The notes: generated by a model not told the origin, from the letters alone. A stretch of DNA of 37,147 nt from an uncultured Faecalicatena sp. (GCA_902489075.1 CABTYO010000021.1:1-37147), one strand, 5' to 3'. Counted from the stretch's first letter, positions 8,324 to 15,957 are shown. Made by a program: numbers and translations.

Positions 8324-9259
8324 CTATGACCGTTCAAATATCCGAAGCTTCGCACTCTTCGAACGGCTGTTACATTCCAATTCTTCCTCACTTGGAAGAA
8401 TCGGCTTCTTTGTGATTACTTTCCCCCTGGAAACGTTCCCGCATACACATACCGGAAAATTCTTAGGACAGATGCACGGATCTTCATTCTTTCGAAAGGA
8501 ACTCTTCACGATCCGGTCTTCCAGAGAATGAAAAGTAATAATACAGATCCTTCCTCCGGGATTCAGTAAATCAATCATGGTATCCAGTGTATCCCTCAGA
8601 ACGTCTAACTCATGGTTCAGTTCAATCCGGATCGCCTGGAATGTCCTCTTGGACGGATGCCCCGATGTCTTCTGTATCTTCATCGGGATGGCCCTCGCTA
8701 TCACTTCGTTCAGCTGGCCTGTTGTTTCAATCGGGCCTTTCTCGCGTTCCATTACGATGTGCTTTGCGATATTCTTCGCAAAACGGTCTTCCCCGTAATC
8801 ACGGATCACACGAAAAAGGTCCGCCTCACTATAGTCATTGACAATGTCCCTTGCTGTCATCTTCTGCCTCTGATCCATCCTCATGTCCAATGGGGCATCC
8901 GCGCGATAGGAGAATCCCCGCTCCGCCGTATCTAACTGATAAGATGATACGCCCAGATCAAGTACGATCCCATCGACCTTGTCAATGCCTATCTCATGGA
9001 GCCTCGGCTTCATATCACAATAATTGCTCCTGATTATTGTAACTCTCTCCCCGAAGTCGAGTAATCGGGCACTGGCCGCCTCAATCGCGGCAGCGTCCTG
9101 GTCTATTCCTATAAAACTCCCCTTGCTGTTTAAGCGCTTACACACTTCATAGGCATGTCCGCCTCCTCCGAGTGTAGCATCAACGTAAATCCCGTCCGGC
9201 TTGATCGCCAGACCATCTACAGTTTCTTCAAGTAAAACTGATGTGTGCTTGAATGCCAT
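8324..9259 (-). CDS. rsmH: 16S rRNA (cytosine-1402-N4)-methyltransferase
   Basis: S-adenosylmethionine-dependent enzyme that methylates C1402 in the ribosomal P site; also called MraW. It has 311 residues. The N-terminal HTSVLLEE and the SAM-binding DATLGGGGHA are diagnostic, with further family motifs DLGVSSYQLD, SGHPSKRTFQAIRI and ITFHSLEDRIVK. A longer frame runs 57 codons upstream, overlapping mraZ, but the ATG chosen here has GGAGG seven bases upstream and matches the family's usual N-terminus. It follows mraZ by 37 bases, the conserved arrangement. Confidence 0.96.
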   Translation of the reverse strand: MAFKHTSVLLEETVDGLAIKPDGIYVDATLGGGGHAYEVCKRLNSKGSFIGIDQDAAAIEAASARLLDFGERVTIIRSNYCDMKPRLHEIGIDKVDGIVLDLGVSSYQLDTAERGFSYRADAPLDMRMDQRQKMTARDIVNDYSEADLFRVIRDYGEDRFAKNIAKHIVMEREKGPIETTGQLNEVIARAIPMKIQKTSGHPSKRTFQAIRIELNHELDVLRDTLDTMIDLLNPGGRICIITFHSLEDRIVKSSFRKNEDPCICPKNFPVCVCGNVSRGKVITKKPILPSEEELECNSRSKSAKLRIFERS

Positions 9260-9296
9260 AAAATCCTCCATCTGCTTATTGAAGCTGCCATTATTT

Positions 9297-9734
9297 TTAG
9301 ATTCTGATTCCAATTGCCTCCATACGTTCGGCGATCGCATCCAGATCTTCTTCGCTGACCATACTTCTCTCTTCCCAAAGTGCTTTATCCCAGATTTCAA
9401 CGCGGTCCTGTACTCCCACAAGGACAACATCTTTTTCCAGATTGGCCGCTTTCCTCAGAGAAGGTGGTACCAGTACTCTCCCCTGCTTGTCAAAACTGCC
9501 TTCTGAAGCACTTCCGAAGAAATAACGCTTGAATATTCTGGCATCTTTATTCATACGTGGTAAGGTCTCAAGTTCAGCGACAAATTTGTTCCATTCGTCC
9601 ATAGAGTACACAAAAAGACAGCCCTCCAAGCCATTACAGATTACGAAACTCTCTCCCAAATCGTCTCGTAATTTGGCTGGGATGATAAGTCGGCCTTTTT
9701 CATCTATTGTGTGATTAAACTCCCCTAATAACAT
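9297..9734 (-). CDS. mraZ: Transcriptional regulator MraZ
   Basis: DNA-binding regulator of the division and cell-wall cluster with AbrB-like double-psi beta-barrel folds; it forms ring oligomers that bind direct repeats in its own promoter. The length of 145 residues is typical. Both SpoVT/AbrB-like halves are present: HTIDEKGRLIIPAKLRDDLG in the first, FDKQGRVLVPPSLR in the second. It is the first gene of the dcw cluster, with AAGGGG before the ATG. The repeat array directly upstream fits autoregulation. Confidence 0.96.
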   Translation of the reverse strand: MLLGEFNHTIDEKGRLIIPAKLRDDLGESFVICNGLEGCLFVYSMDEWNKFVAELETLPRMNKDARIFKRYFFGSASEGSFDKQGRVLVPPSLRKAANLEKDVVLVGVQDRVEIWDKALWEERSMVSEEDLDAIAERMEAIGIRI

Positions 9735-9761
9735 CCGGAACCCCTTCTCTTAAGTGAGGCT

Positions 9762-9838
9762 CCACTTTTCACCCCACTTTGTGCCACTGTCTACCACTTC
9801 CTACCACTTGACTCCATTCTAAACCACCTCTTCCCCAT
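9762..9838 (-). promoter_or_regulatory. Long 10-bp-phased GTGG array, presumed MraZ operator
   Basis: On the minus strand GTGG starts at plus positions 9762, 9774, 9784, 9794, 9804 and 9824, with ATGG filling the phase at 9814 and 9835. Spacing is 12, 10, 10, 10, 10, 10 and 11 bases, one helical turn. Several units read A(A)GTGG. MraZ is known to bind a few such direct repeats in mraZ promoters. About eight units here overlap both promoter hexamers and most of the leader. Confidence 0.72.
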
Positions 9839-9844
9839 TTTCAA
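9816..9844 (-). promoter_or_regulatory. Sigma-A-type promoter of mraZ
   Basis: Minus strand TTGAAA (9839-9844), 17-base spacer, TAGAAT (9816-9821). The predicted leader is about 75 bases. The -10 and spacer lie inside the GTGG array, so bound MraZ would block polymerase. Confidence 0.7.
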
Positions 9845-9870
9845 GTCTTTTTTTCAAAAAAATTTCTGAA

Positions 9871-10176
9871 GGGGGGAGGGGCGATGAGGAGGGGACGCCG
9901 TGGAAAGCGGGGGCAGGGGGCTTTGGGGACGGTATTGCGGGGGAAGCGGGTGTAAGGGTGAAAAGGCGGAAAATCGGGACAACCTTGACACTGTGCACAA
10001 AATCTGATGATTTTGCACCCAGGGTCAAGGAAAAAATGTGATTCGGTATCACATTTTTTGTCCCGATTTTCCGTCTTTTCGCCCTAACGCCCGCTAACCC
10101 CCGCAAGATGCCCCGCAGCCCCCTGCCCCCGCTTTCCACGGCTGGCTCATCCAACCGGAAGACGCCTCTTCCCCCG
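9871..10176. repeat. Branched inverted-repeat element, copy e1 (complete)
   Basis: The most complete copy. A long outer stem encloses two hairpins side by side. Outer pairing includes a perfect 25-base match (9898-9922 with 10117-10141) and 16 near-perfect pairs next to the hairpins (9965-9980 with 10060-10075), with imperfect pairing between them and out to about 9871/10176. Hairpin A is 9983-10030, with closing arms CCTTGAC/GTCAAGG and an inner stem with an ATCA loop on the minus strand. Hairpin B is 10031-10059, with minus-strand core GTGATACCGAATCAC flanked by A6/T6. The A-side arm is very G-rich on the plus strand. It starts about 27 bases beyond the mraZ -35 box. No open frame of note lies inside. 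Confidence 0.8.
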
Positions 10177-10220
10177 GTGGGGGAAATTGGCGTGAGCAAA
10201 TGGGATGGGGGTGGGAGGAG

Positions 10221-10574
10221 GTGGGGGATGTTTCTCTTTTGAGAAGATCGTGGGGGGAGGTGGGGGATGTTTCTCTTTTGGGAAGATCGTGGGGGAAGGT
10301 GGGGGATGTTTCTCTTTTGAGAGGATCGCGGGGGAAAGTGGGAGAGATTTTTACTTTATGAATTACGGTGGAGCCTGGTGGGGGGATTTTTATTCTTATA
10401 TTATCAGTGGGGGCTGGTGGGGATATCTTTCACTTTACGAATTACAGTGGAGGGTTGTGGGGAATCAGGTATTTTTTCAATGATTTTAATAAATTGTGGG
10501 GATCGGTGGGGATTTTACTTATTATGTGGAGCCTGGTGGAGAAATATGCCTCTTTTTATACCTTAAATCAACAT
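10221..10574. repeat. Degenerate 39-bp minisatellite, about nine units
   Basis: Units begin at 10221, 10260, 10299, 10338, 10378, 10417, 10458, 10497 and 10536, a period of 39 (40 or 41 in two steps). Each starts GTGGGG or a variant, then an AT-rich stretch. The first three units are nearly identical and later ones decay steadily. The period is 13 codons, so a Gly-rich frame stays partly open, but it ends inside the array and looks accidental. G runs recur once per unit. The stretch from about 10575 to 10739 shows nothing I can assign. Confidence 0.75.
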
Positions 10575-10739
10575 TAACCTGCAGATATCCCCAGCAAATA
10601 TGAATTTCCATCCCACTTCTTCCATTTTTTAACACGTTTAATATACCCCACCCTCTTTCCACCCAAAGCTGCGCCCCCGCCCCTATCGAATGCTTCCTGA
10701 CCTGAGTATTCCAGGGCAGCAGCGTCTCTTCGCGACCGG

Positions 10740-11021
10740 ATGCACGCAGCCCGTGGGGAAGGGCATGTGTTCCTTTTCCGGGGGCGTCTTTGGGGATCGT
10801 GGATTTGGTTAAACAAAAAAGACGAAAAAGCAGGGTCAAAACCGTGATTCCGAATCACGGTTTTGCTCAAGCGGACGTGCGAAATTCATCAGAATTTCGG
10901 ACGGACTCTTGAGGTTGCCCTGCTTTTTCGTCTTTTTTGTTTTAGCAAATCCAGATACCCATACCCGTCCCCGGAAAAGGAACACATGCCCTTCCCCGCG
11001 GGCGGACCCTTCCCCACGGGC
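10740..11021. repeat. Branched inverted-repeat element, copy e2 (complete, opposite orientation to e1)
   Basis: The outer stem is 10749-10783 with 10969-11003, 34 of 35 positions paired. The inner part is 10812-10835 with 10918-10941, a perfect 24 bp. Inside are hairpin B, 10837-10865 (13-bp stem, core GTGATTCCGAATCAC), and hairpin A, 10867-10912 (CTCAAG/CTTGAG closure, CGAAATTC-ATCA-GAATTTCG tip). The right arm carries an 18-base tandem duplication ending near 11021, either unit of which could pair with the left arm. It ends 12 bases from the stop of the small membrane-protein gene. Confidence 0.8.
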
Positions 11022-11032
11022 GGACCCATCTC

Positions 11033-11269
11033 CTACTGGGAAAGCCCCCCGAGATAATTATTCACTGCGTCATAATTAACTTCCGCCACTGGTCTTTCCT
11101 GCTTTGCCTCATGTGTCTGATATGCGGAATATCCCAGCCATCCTACTAATGCGAGTGCGGCTAATGTGAGGACCGTTTTACGTACAATACTCATGATCCG
11201 CTGTTTCTTGATCATTTTCTTTCTATTGGCTTTTTCCTGTTTATAGCGTTCTACTTTTTCCTGGCTCAT
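11033..11269 (-). CDS. Small single-pass membrane protein, unknown function
   Basis: A 78-residue protein with a very basic, Lys/Gln/Glu-rich N-terminus (1-28), one membrane segment (about 31-50) and a short polar C-terminal tail, so the N-terminus is probably cytoplasmic. The ATG is preceded by AAGGAG, and a possible promoter overlaps the end of degV. No recognised domain. Clean start, ribosome site and promoter support a real gene. Repeat e2 lies directly downstream and may end its transcript. Confidence 0.7.
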   Translation of the reverse strand: MSQEKVERYKQEKANRKKMIKKQRIMSIVRKTVLTLAALALVGWLGYSAYQTHEAKQERPVAEVNYDAVNNYLGGLSQ

Positions 11270-11306
11270 TTTTCAAACTCCTTCGTGCTTTAACGTTCTA
11301 TAGAGC

Positions 11307-11335
11307 ATTTTATCACAAAGTTTTCTATACCACAA
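11307..11335 (-). promoter_or_regulatory. Possible promoter of the small membrane-protein gene
   Basis: Minus strand TTGTGG (11330-11335), 17 bases, TAAAAT (11307-11312) with TG one base before the -10 (extended -10). It overlaps the last codons of degV. Confidence 0.4.
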
Positions 11336-12164
11336 CTATTATTCCGCCGTCATTGGCATACATGGTGCTGATTCCGGCTGTATCTATAATAAAGCTGGCC
11401 TTGAACTTTGCCCTGGAAAGAAGTGTCTCCTGGACTTCCAATGCCCTCTCTTTGCAGTTGCAGTGAGAAATCGCGAGAATCTTTTCTTCTGAATTCTCCA
11501 GCTCTTCTATGATGTGGTCCGTCATCTTTATCAGTGCTCTCTTCATACCGCGTGCCTGTCCAAGCTGGCAGATGATTCCCTCCGGCTTGGCCCCCATGAC
11601 GGGCTTGATGTTCAGGGCACTGGCTACAAGAGCTTTGATTCCGGTCAGTCTTCCGTTCTTTTTCAGTGTATCGAGTGTCTCAAGTACAAAGTAAGTGTGC
11701 TGGGATTCGATATATTGTTCTACCGTATCGACTACTTCCTGAAAACTCATGCCTGCATCTTCGCATTCCCTGATCTTTAAGCCGATGAGTGTCTCCCCGA
11801 TGGAAGCGGAGCGGGAATTGAACACATAAATGTCTTTCTTTCCATACTCTTCTTCATACAGCCTGCGGCCAAGCTCTGCACTGTTGTAAGATCCACTCAG
11901 CTCGGCAGATAAGGTTACTGCGTATACACGCTCTGCCTCACAGTGATACCTCTCCATATATTCTTCCGGAGACGGACAGGAAGACTTCGGGCATCCTGCA
12001 CTGGCAGCAACCCGTCTCAGGAAATCTGCCTGATCGAATGTCTCATCATCCACAATACGTACTCCATCTACTTCCATGCTCAGCGATGCCGTCTCAAAAA
12101 GCCCGCTGGCCTTCATCTCTTCCGTTAATTCTCCACAGCTGTCAACGATTACTTTATAGCTCAT
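11325..12164 (-). CDS. DegV family fatty-acid-binding protein
   Basis: Cytoplasmic protein of 279 residues. DegV/FakB proteins bind a fatty acid and present it to the kinase FakA for phospholipid synthesis. Seen: N-terminal YKVIVDSCGEL, the DegV-type TLSAELSGSYNSAE (84-97), a VFNSRSASIGE-like segment and NIKPVM in the C-terminal half. A frame five codons longer exists, but GGAGGA lies inside it six bases before the ATG chosen here. It is a single gene with its own promoter and a palindrome upstream. The lipid ligand cannot be told from sequence. Confidence 0.9.
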   Translation of the reverse strand: MSYKVIVDSCGELTEEMKASGLFETASLSMEVDGVRIVDDETFDQADFLRRVAASAGCPKSSCPSPEEYMERYHCEAERVYAVTLSAELSGSYNSAELGRRLYEEEYGKKDIYVFNSRSASIGETLIGLKIRECEDAGMSFQEVVDTVEQYIESQHTYFVLETLDTLKKNGRLTGIKALVASALNIKPVMGAKPEGIICQLGQARGMKRALIKMTDHIIEELENSEEKILAISHCNCKERALEVQETLLSRAKFKASFIIDTAGISTMYANDGGIIVVV

Positions 12165-12204
12165 ACCATATCCTCCCACACTACACTTAGTGCATTCCGC
12201 ATCT

Positions 12205-12230
12205 ATTATATGTAGTTTTAAATACTACAT
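12205..12230 (-). promoter_or_regulatory. degV promoter -10 abutting a perfect palindrome
   Basis: Minus strand TATAAT (12205-12210) overlaps by one base a palindrome at 12210-12230: ATGTAGT and ACTACAT arms separated by 7 bases. The palindrome fills the spacer; no good -35 is seen at 17 bases. The layout suggests an operator for a dimeric repressor or activator. Confidence 0.5.
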
Positions 12231-12299
12231 ACTAATATAACACACTTTATTTCGTATGAAAAGACATTTTTTCAATTTATCTTTAAAAAACACCTGCTA

Positions 12300-12415
12300 A
12301 AAGTTACAGTTCTCACACACCATGCGAAAATCGTGCTCCTGGCGTTTTTCCGCTGCTGTGCAGCTGACTATTGCACATAATCAGGCGCAAAAACGGAGTC
12401 ACAGCCAGGCAGACA
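12300..12415. other. Intergenic region with imperfect nested inverted repeats
   Basis: Between the second SEDS gene's stop and degV. Segments near 12330-12350 and 12380-12402 are imperfectly complementary (GTG, CTCC and GTTTTT blocks). Inside them are two small hairpins: GCTG/CAGC near 12351-12363, and CTGACTAT with ATAATCAG near 12364-12384. Such folding could be a terminator or a structured RNA. It lacks the A and B cores of the large repeat family. Confidence 0.3.
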
Positions 12416-12419
12416 GCCC

Positions 12420-13790
12420 TTATTCAGCAATCGTAATTTTCCGGGATATCCCGAGTGCGATCCCCATTTCTGTCATCAAAAACAGAATCGAGGTTCCTCC
12501 ATAGCTGATAAACGGCAGTGTAATACCTGTCGTTGGTATCAGGTTGGTCACAACGGCAATGTTCAGGATTACCTGCAGCGCAATATGTGCAAAAATCCCC
12601 GTTGCAACCAGTGAACCGAACATGTCCGGTGCATTTCTTGCGATAAACATGAGGCGGTACAGCAGCAGCCCGAATAATACCAGTATCACAATTGCCCCGA
12701 ATACACCGAGTTCTTCGCAGACAATGGTCAGAATCATATCATTCTGCACTTCGGGGATGACGCCCAGCTTCTGGGTACTGTTCCCAAGGCCTTTCCCCCA
12801 GAAACCACCGGATCCGATCGCATACAGACCCTGCATTACCTGGAAACCGCCTTTATCGGCATGATTTTCCGGATCCAGCCAGGTAATAATTCTACGGAGA
12901 CGGAAGTTTTCACTCGTTGTAATAGTTGCCGCCATAAGGGAAACTCCGACTACCACTGCGACTGCCGCTGCCCCGGCAATTGCAAGGAATGGCTTTGTCT
13001 TCGGATGGGCCACGAAAAACAGGATGCAGGTGATTGCAAATACGATGATCGCAGTACTTAAGTTCTCCGTCAGGAACATGACTCCTCCCGCCGCGACCAC
13101 TCCAAATGCCATGATCCGCAGCATACCGTCCCTTGTACTGATCTGTTTCCCCATCTTGCAGATTTCATATGAAATAAATAAAATCACAGCAATCTTGGTA
13201 ATCTCTGATGGCTGCAGTGTCAGATTTCCAGGCAGCTGTATCCATCGTCTTGCCCCGTAGATTTCAATTCCAAGAGGCGTTTTTACCAGTGCCATCATAA
13301 TCATGGCAAATATGTAGCATTCCCAGGCAAAGGCCCCGTAGATATGATAATCAATCTTTGAGACCACAAACATCACTCCGAAACTCAGGAAGCTGATGAT
13401 TGCCTGCTTCGTAAAGTAATACATGTCATTCTCAAAATCAGACTGTGCGCTGTAGGCGCTTGTGCTGTACAGCATCACCAGCCCAAAGCAGGTCAAAAAT
13501 ATAATCACAAGGAGAAGGTCGTAATCAAAATACGCTGTCTTCCCCCGCAGATGCCCTCTGGACCTGCTGCCCTGCACGGGCTGCTGCGGGACATGGGAAC
13601 CGCCCCGCAGCGGCTGCGTACGGTCCAGCTTCCTGCTTTTACTCTTGACTGCCACAGGCACACTGTTCCTGGGCCTTAAACTGTTTCTCTGGCCATTTTC
13701 CGCGCCGTTTATGGGCCTTACTTTCTCCCCCGGCGAAACAGTCCGCTCCTGAGCTCTGCTGCGGATTGGCCTCACTGTTCTGCTTCTCAT
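12420..13790 (-). CDS. Second SEDS glycosyltransferase (FtsW/RodA/SpoVE family)
   Basis: Multi-pass peptidoglycan polymerase of 456 residues, paralogous to the ftsW at the left of the window. Residues 1-85 form a basic, Arg/Ser/Gln-rich cytoplasmic extension absent from the first copy. The SEDS core follows with LQPSE (192-196), NDMIL with presumed catalytic Asp351, and TTGITLPFISYGG near the C-terminus. The start was placed seven codons inside the open frame because GGGGAG lies just upstream of that ATG. It follows asnB by 24 bases and may be cotranscribed with it. RodA (elongation) or SpoVE (spore cortex) are both possible. Confidence 0.88.
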   Translation of the reverse strand: MRSRTVRPIRSRAQERTVSPGEKVRPINGAENGQRNSLRPRNSVPVAVKSKSRKLDRTQPLRGGSHVPQQPVQGSRSRGHLRGKTAYFDYDLLLVIIFLTCFGLVMLYSTSAYSAQSDFENDMYYFTKQAIISFLSFGVMFVVSKIDYHIYGAFAWECYIFAMIMMALVKTPLGIEIYGARRWIQLPGNLTLQPSEITKIAVILFISYEICKMGKQISTRDGMLRIMAFGVVAAGGVMFLTENLSTAIIVFAITCILFFVAHPKTKPFLAIAGAAAVAVVVGVSLMAATITTSENFRLRRIITWLDPENHADKGGFQVMQGLYAIGSGGFWGKGLGNSTQKLGVIPEVQNDMILTIVCEELGVFGAIVILVLFGLLLYRLMFIARNAPDMFGSLVATGIFAHIALQVILNIAVVTNLIPTTGITLPFISYGGTSILFLMTEMGIALGISRKITIAE

Positions 13791-13814
13791 AATATCTCCC
13801 CTGTCTATCAATGG

Positions 13815-15695
13815 CTATCTGAGATTCATTGCCGGATGCACTGGTTTTCCATGTTCAAAAAACCGGTCATACCATACGAGGAAGATATACACCGTCCAGA
13901 TCTTCCTGCTGTTATCTGTCTTTTCATTCGTATTCTTTCCATTTTTATGGTCGTCCAGCATCTTCACCAACAGCTCTGTATTGAAAAACTTCTTTGCCGC
14001 CTCTGACATAAACATCTCTTTTACAATATTGTAATACTTCTCTTCCCGAAGCCACACACGGATCGGAATCGGGAATCCCAGCTTCTTCTTCTCTGCTGTC
14101 TTGCTTCTGATCACCTTCTCCGCTGCCCCGCGCAGTGCAACCTTTGTCTTCGGCGCGCGCACTTTGTAATCCAGTGGAAGGCTCTCAGCCAGTTCCAATA
14201 CCTTCTTATCCAGGAATGGGACACGCACTTCCAGGGAATTGGCCATTCCCATCTTATCCCCCTTCATCAGGATATCGTGGACCAGCCAGAGATGCAGGTC
14301 TACATACTGCATCTTTGTGACAGAATCCTTTCCTTTCACCCTCTCATATAACGGACGGGTCACCTTCTGGATTCCCGGCTCACAGCCCTTTTTCAAAATC
14401 TTGTCCGCCTCACGCTCGGTAAAAATATTCGTTGCATTGGCAAAGTATCTTTCCTCCAGAGTCTTTCCGTGGCGCATCAGGAATCCGCGCCCCTTCATTC
14501 CGCGCGGCAGACAGTACTCCGCAAACTTGCCCATCACTCTTCGAAGCGGCATCGGGATCTTATTGAATCCGGTATGTTCCAGAGGCTCACAGTAAATATT
14601 GTAGCCTCCGAACAGCTCATCTGATCCCTCACCCGAAAGAACCACCTTGACCTTTTTGGATGCCTCCTCACTCAGGAAATATAACGCGATCGCGGCCGGG
14701 TCTGCAACCGGCTCGTCCATATAGTACTGGATATCAGAAAGTCTGTCCCAGTATTCCTCCGGGGTAATGACCCTGGCATCATTCTGCATATTGATGCTCG
14801 CCGCAAATTCTTTGGCATCCTGAATCTCGCTGTACTTTCCTTCATCAAATCCAACTGTAAATGTATGGTCTACCTGCCCCAGATAGGTAAGATAGCTGGA
14901 ATCCACACCGCTTGACAGGTAGGAAGCAACCTCCACGTCACTGATCTTGTGCATTTCCACAGATTCCTTCATGACCTTTTCCACATCATCCACCACTTCC
15001 TCGAAAGACTTCTTACTGTCTCCGGTAAAATGTGGTTCAAAATACCGGGTGATCTTCATCTCTCCGTTCTCATAGGTAAAATAATGTCCCGGCTGCAGGC
15101 AGAATACGCCTTTGAAGAACGTCTCATTGGTCGGAACGAACTGGAAGGAAAGGTAGTTCCCCAGTGCAGCTTCATTAAATACTTTATCAAATCTCGGATG
15201 CTCCATGAATGACTTGATCTCGGAGCCAAACATCAGTGTACCGTTCATCTGTGCATAGTATAACGGCTTGATTCCAAAAATATCTCTGGCGGCAAATAAT
15301 TTTTTCTTCTTCTGGTCCCAGATTACGAAAGCATACATCCCGCGCAGACGGTCTACCAGACTCTCGCCCCACTCCTCAAATCCGTGGATCAGCGTCTCGG
15401 AATCCGTGTTGGATACAAAGACATGGCCCGCTTCGACGAGCTCCTTTCTGAGGTCCTGATAATTATAAATCTCGCCGTTAAACACAAGCACCATGCTTCT
15501 GTCTTCATTATAAAGTGGCTGGTCTCCTACAGAGGAAAGGTCAATAATACTAAGCCGCCGAAATCCCAGTGCCGCATCCTCATCCACGTACTTTCCTTCG
15601 CTGTCCGGTCCGCGGTGAACGATCGTGTCCATCATATTGACCAGAACCTGTTCTCTATTGTCAACTTCGCCTACAAATCCTGCAAATCCACACAT
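13815..15695 (-). CDS. asnB: Asparagine synthase (glutamine-hydrolysing)
   Basis: Cytoplasmic enzyme making asparagine from aspartate, glutamine and ATP. It has 626 residues. The class II glutamine amidotransferase domain begins MCGFAGFVG with Cys2 as nucleophile (about 1-210). The synthetase domain carries the ATP-pyrophosphatase loop SSGVDSS (about 265) and SGEGSDELFGGYN. Family members of this length also amidate cell-wall or other substrates in some Firmicutes, so free asparagine is not the only possible product. It has its own promoter and a GGAG ribosome site; no T-box is seen in the short leader. Confidence 0.93.
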   Translation of the reverse strand: MCGFAGFVGEVDNREQVLVNMMDTIVHRGPDSEGKYVDEDAALGFRRLSIIDLSSVGDQPLYNEDRSMVLVFNGEIYNYQDLRKELVEAGHVFVSNTDSETLIHGFEEWGESLVDRLRGMYAFVIWDQKKKKLFAARDIFGIKPLYYAQMNGTLMFGSEIKSFMEHPRFDKVFNEAALGNYLSFQFVPTNETFFKGVFCLQPGHYFTYENGEMKITRYFEPHFTGDSKKSFEEVVDDVEKVMKESVEMHKISDVEVASYLSSGVDSSYLTYLGQVDHTFTVGFDEGKYSEIQDAKEFAASINMQNDARVITPEEYWDRLSDIQYYMDEPVADPAAIALYFLSEEASKKVKVVLSGEGSDELFGGYNIYCEPLEHTGFNKIPMPLRRVMGKFAEYCLPRGMKGRGFLMRHGKTLEERYFANATNIFTEREADKILKKGCEPGIQKVTRPLYERVKGKDSVTKMQYVDLHLWLVHDILMKGDKMGMANSLEVRVPFLDKKVLELAESLPLDYKVRAPKTKVALRGAAEKVIRSKTAEKKKLGFPIPIRVWLREEKYYNIVKEMFMSEAAKKFFNTELLVKMLDDHKNGKNTNEKTDNSRKIWTVYIFLVWYDRFFEHGKPVHPAMNLR

Positions 15696-15788
15696 AAAAT
15701 CATATCTCCTTTAACAATCCCTTTTTTACTGCTGTCATTTTATCCGGCAGACACTATGAAAAGGTGTGTTATACATAACTTGCCCTTT

Positions 15789-15817
15789 ATTATAGCTTTT
15801 TTTGCATTCAAAAACAA
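15789..15817 (-). promoter_or_regulatory. Promoter of asnB
   Basis: Minus strand TTGTTT (15812-15817), 17 bases, TATAAT (15789-15794). It lies just after the tRNA terminator and gives a leader of about 85 bases. Confidence 0.55.
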
Positions 15818-15823
15818 CTTTTT

Positions 15824-15859
15824 TAAAAAATAGAAAAGCAGTGCCTTGTTCTGCACTGC
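15824..15859 (-). terminator. Intrinsic terminator of tRNA-Pro
   Basis: Minus strand stem GCAGTGC (15853-15859) with GCACTGC (15838-15844), 8-base loop, then TTTTCTATTTTTT. It ends about 10 bases past the tRNA 3' end. Confidence 0.85.
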
Positions 15860-15869
15860 CTCTCTGCAT

Positions 15870-15943
15870 CGGGGTGACAGGATTCGAACCTGCGACCTCA
15901 CGGCCCCCAGCCGTGCGCTCTAACCAAACTGAGCCACACCCCG
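15870..15943 (-). tRNA. tRNA-Pro (anticodon GGG)
   Basis: A 74-base cloverleaf: acceptor CGGGGTG/CACCCCG, D arm GCTC/GAGC, anticodon stem CACGG/CCGTG with loop CTGGGGG, and T arm GCAGG-TTCGAAT-CCTGT. The anticodon GGG is at 15906-15908 and reads CCC and CCU. CCA is not encoded. It has its own promoter and terminator. Confidence 0.97.
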
Positions 15944-15957
15944 CCTTTGCTTTTACT

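Noticed and set aside
9819..10199. Minus-strand 126-residue frame across e1
   Set aside because: It spans the inverted-repeat arms and hairpins, is Pro/Gly-skewed from G/C runs, and overlaps the mraZ promoter side; no coding signs.
10205..10483. Open frame encoding a Gly-rich, 13-residue-repeat protein
   Set aside because: It is the translation of the 39-bp minisatellite; the repeat loses frame and meaning after three units, there is no good ribosome site, and it ends inside the array.
10221..10574. CRISPR-like array
   Set aside because: Units are contiguous, with no distinct spacers between constant repeats, and no cas genes are present.
15695..15790. T-box or other riboswitch before asnB
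   Set aside because: The leader is short, has only a small hairpin and lacks T-box landmarks.
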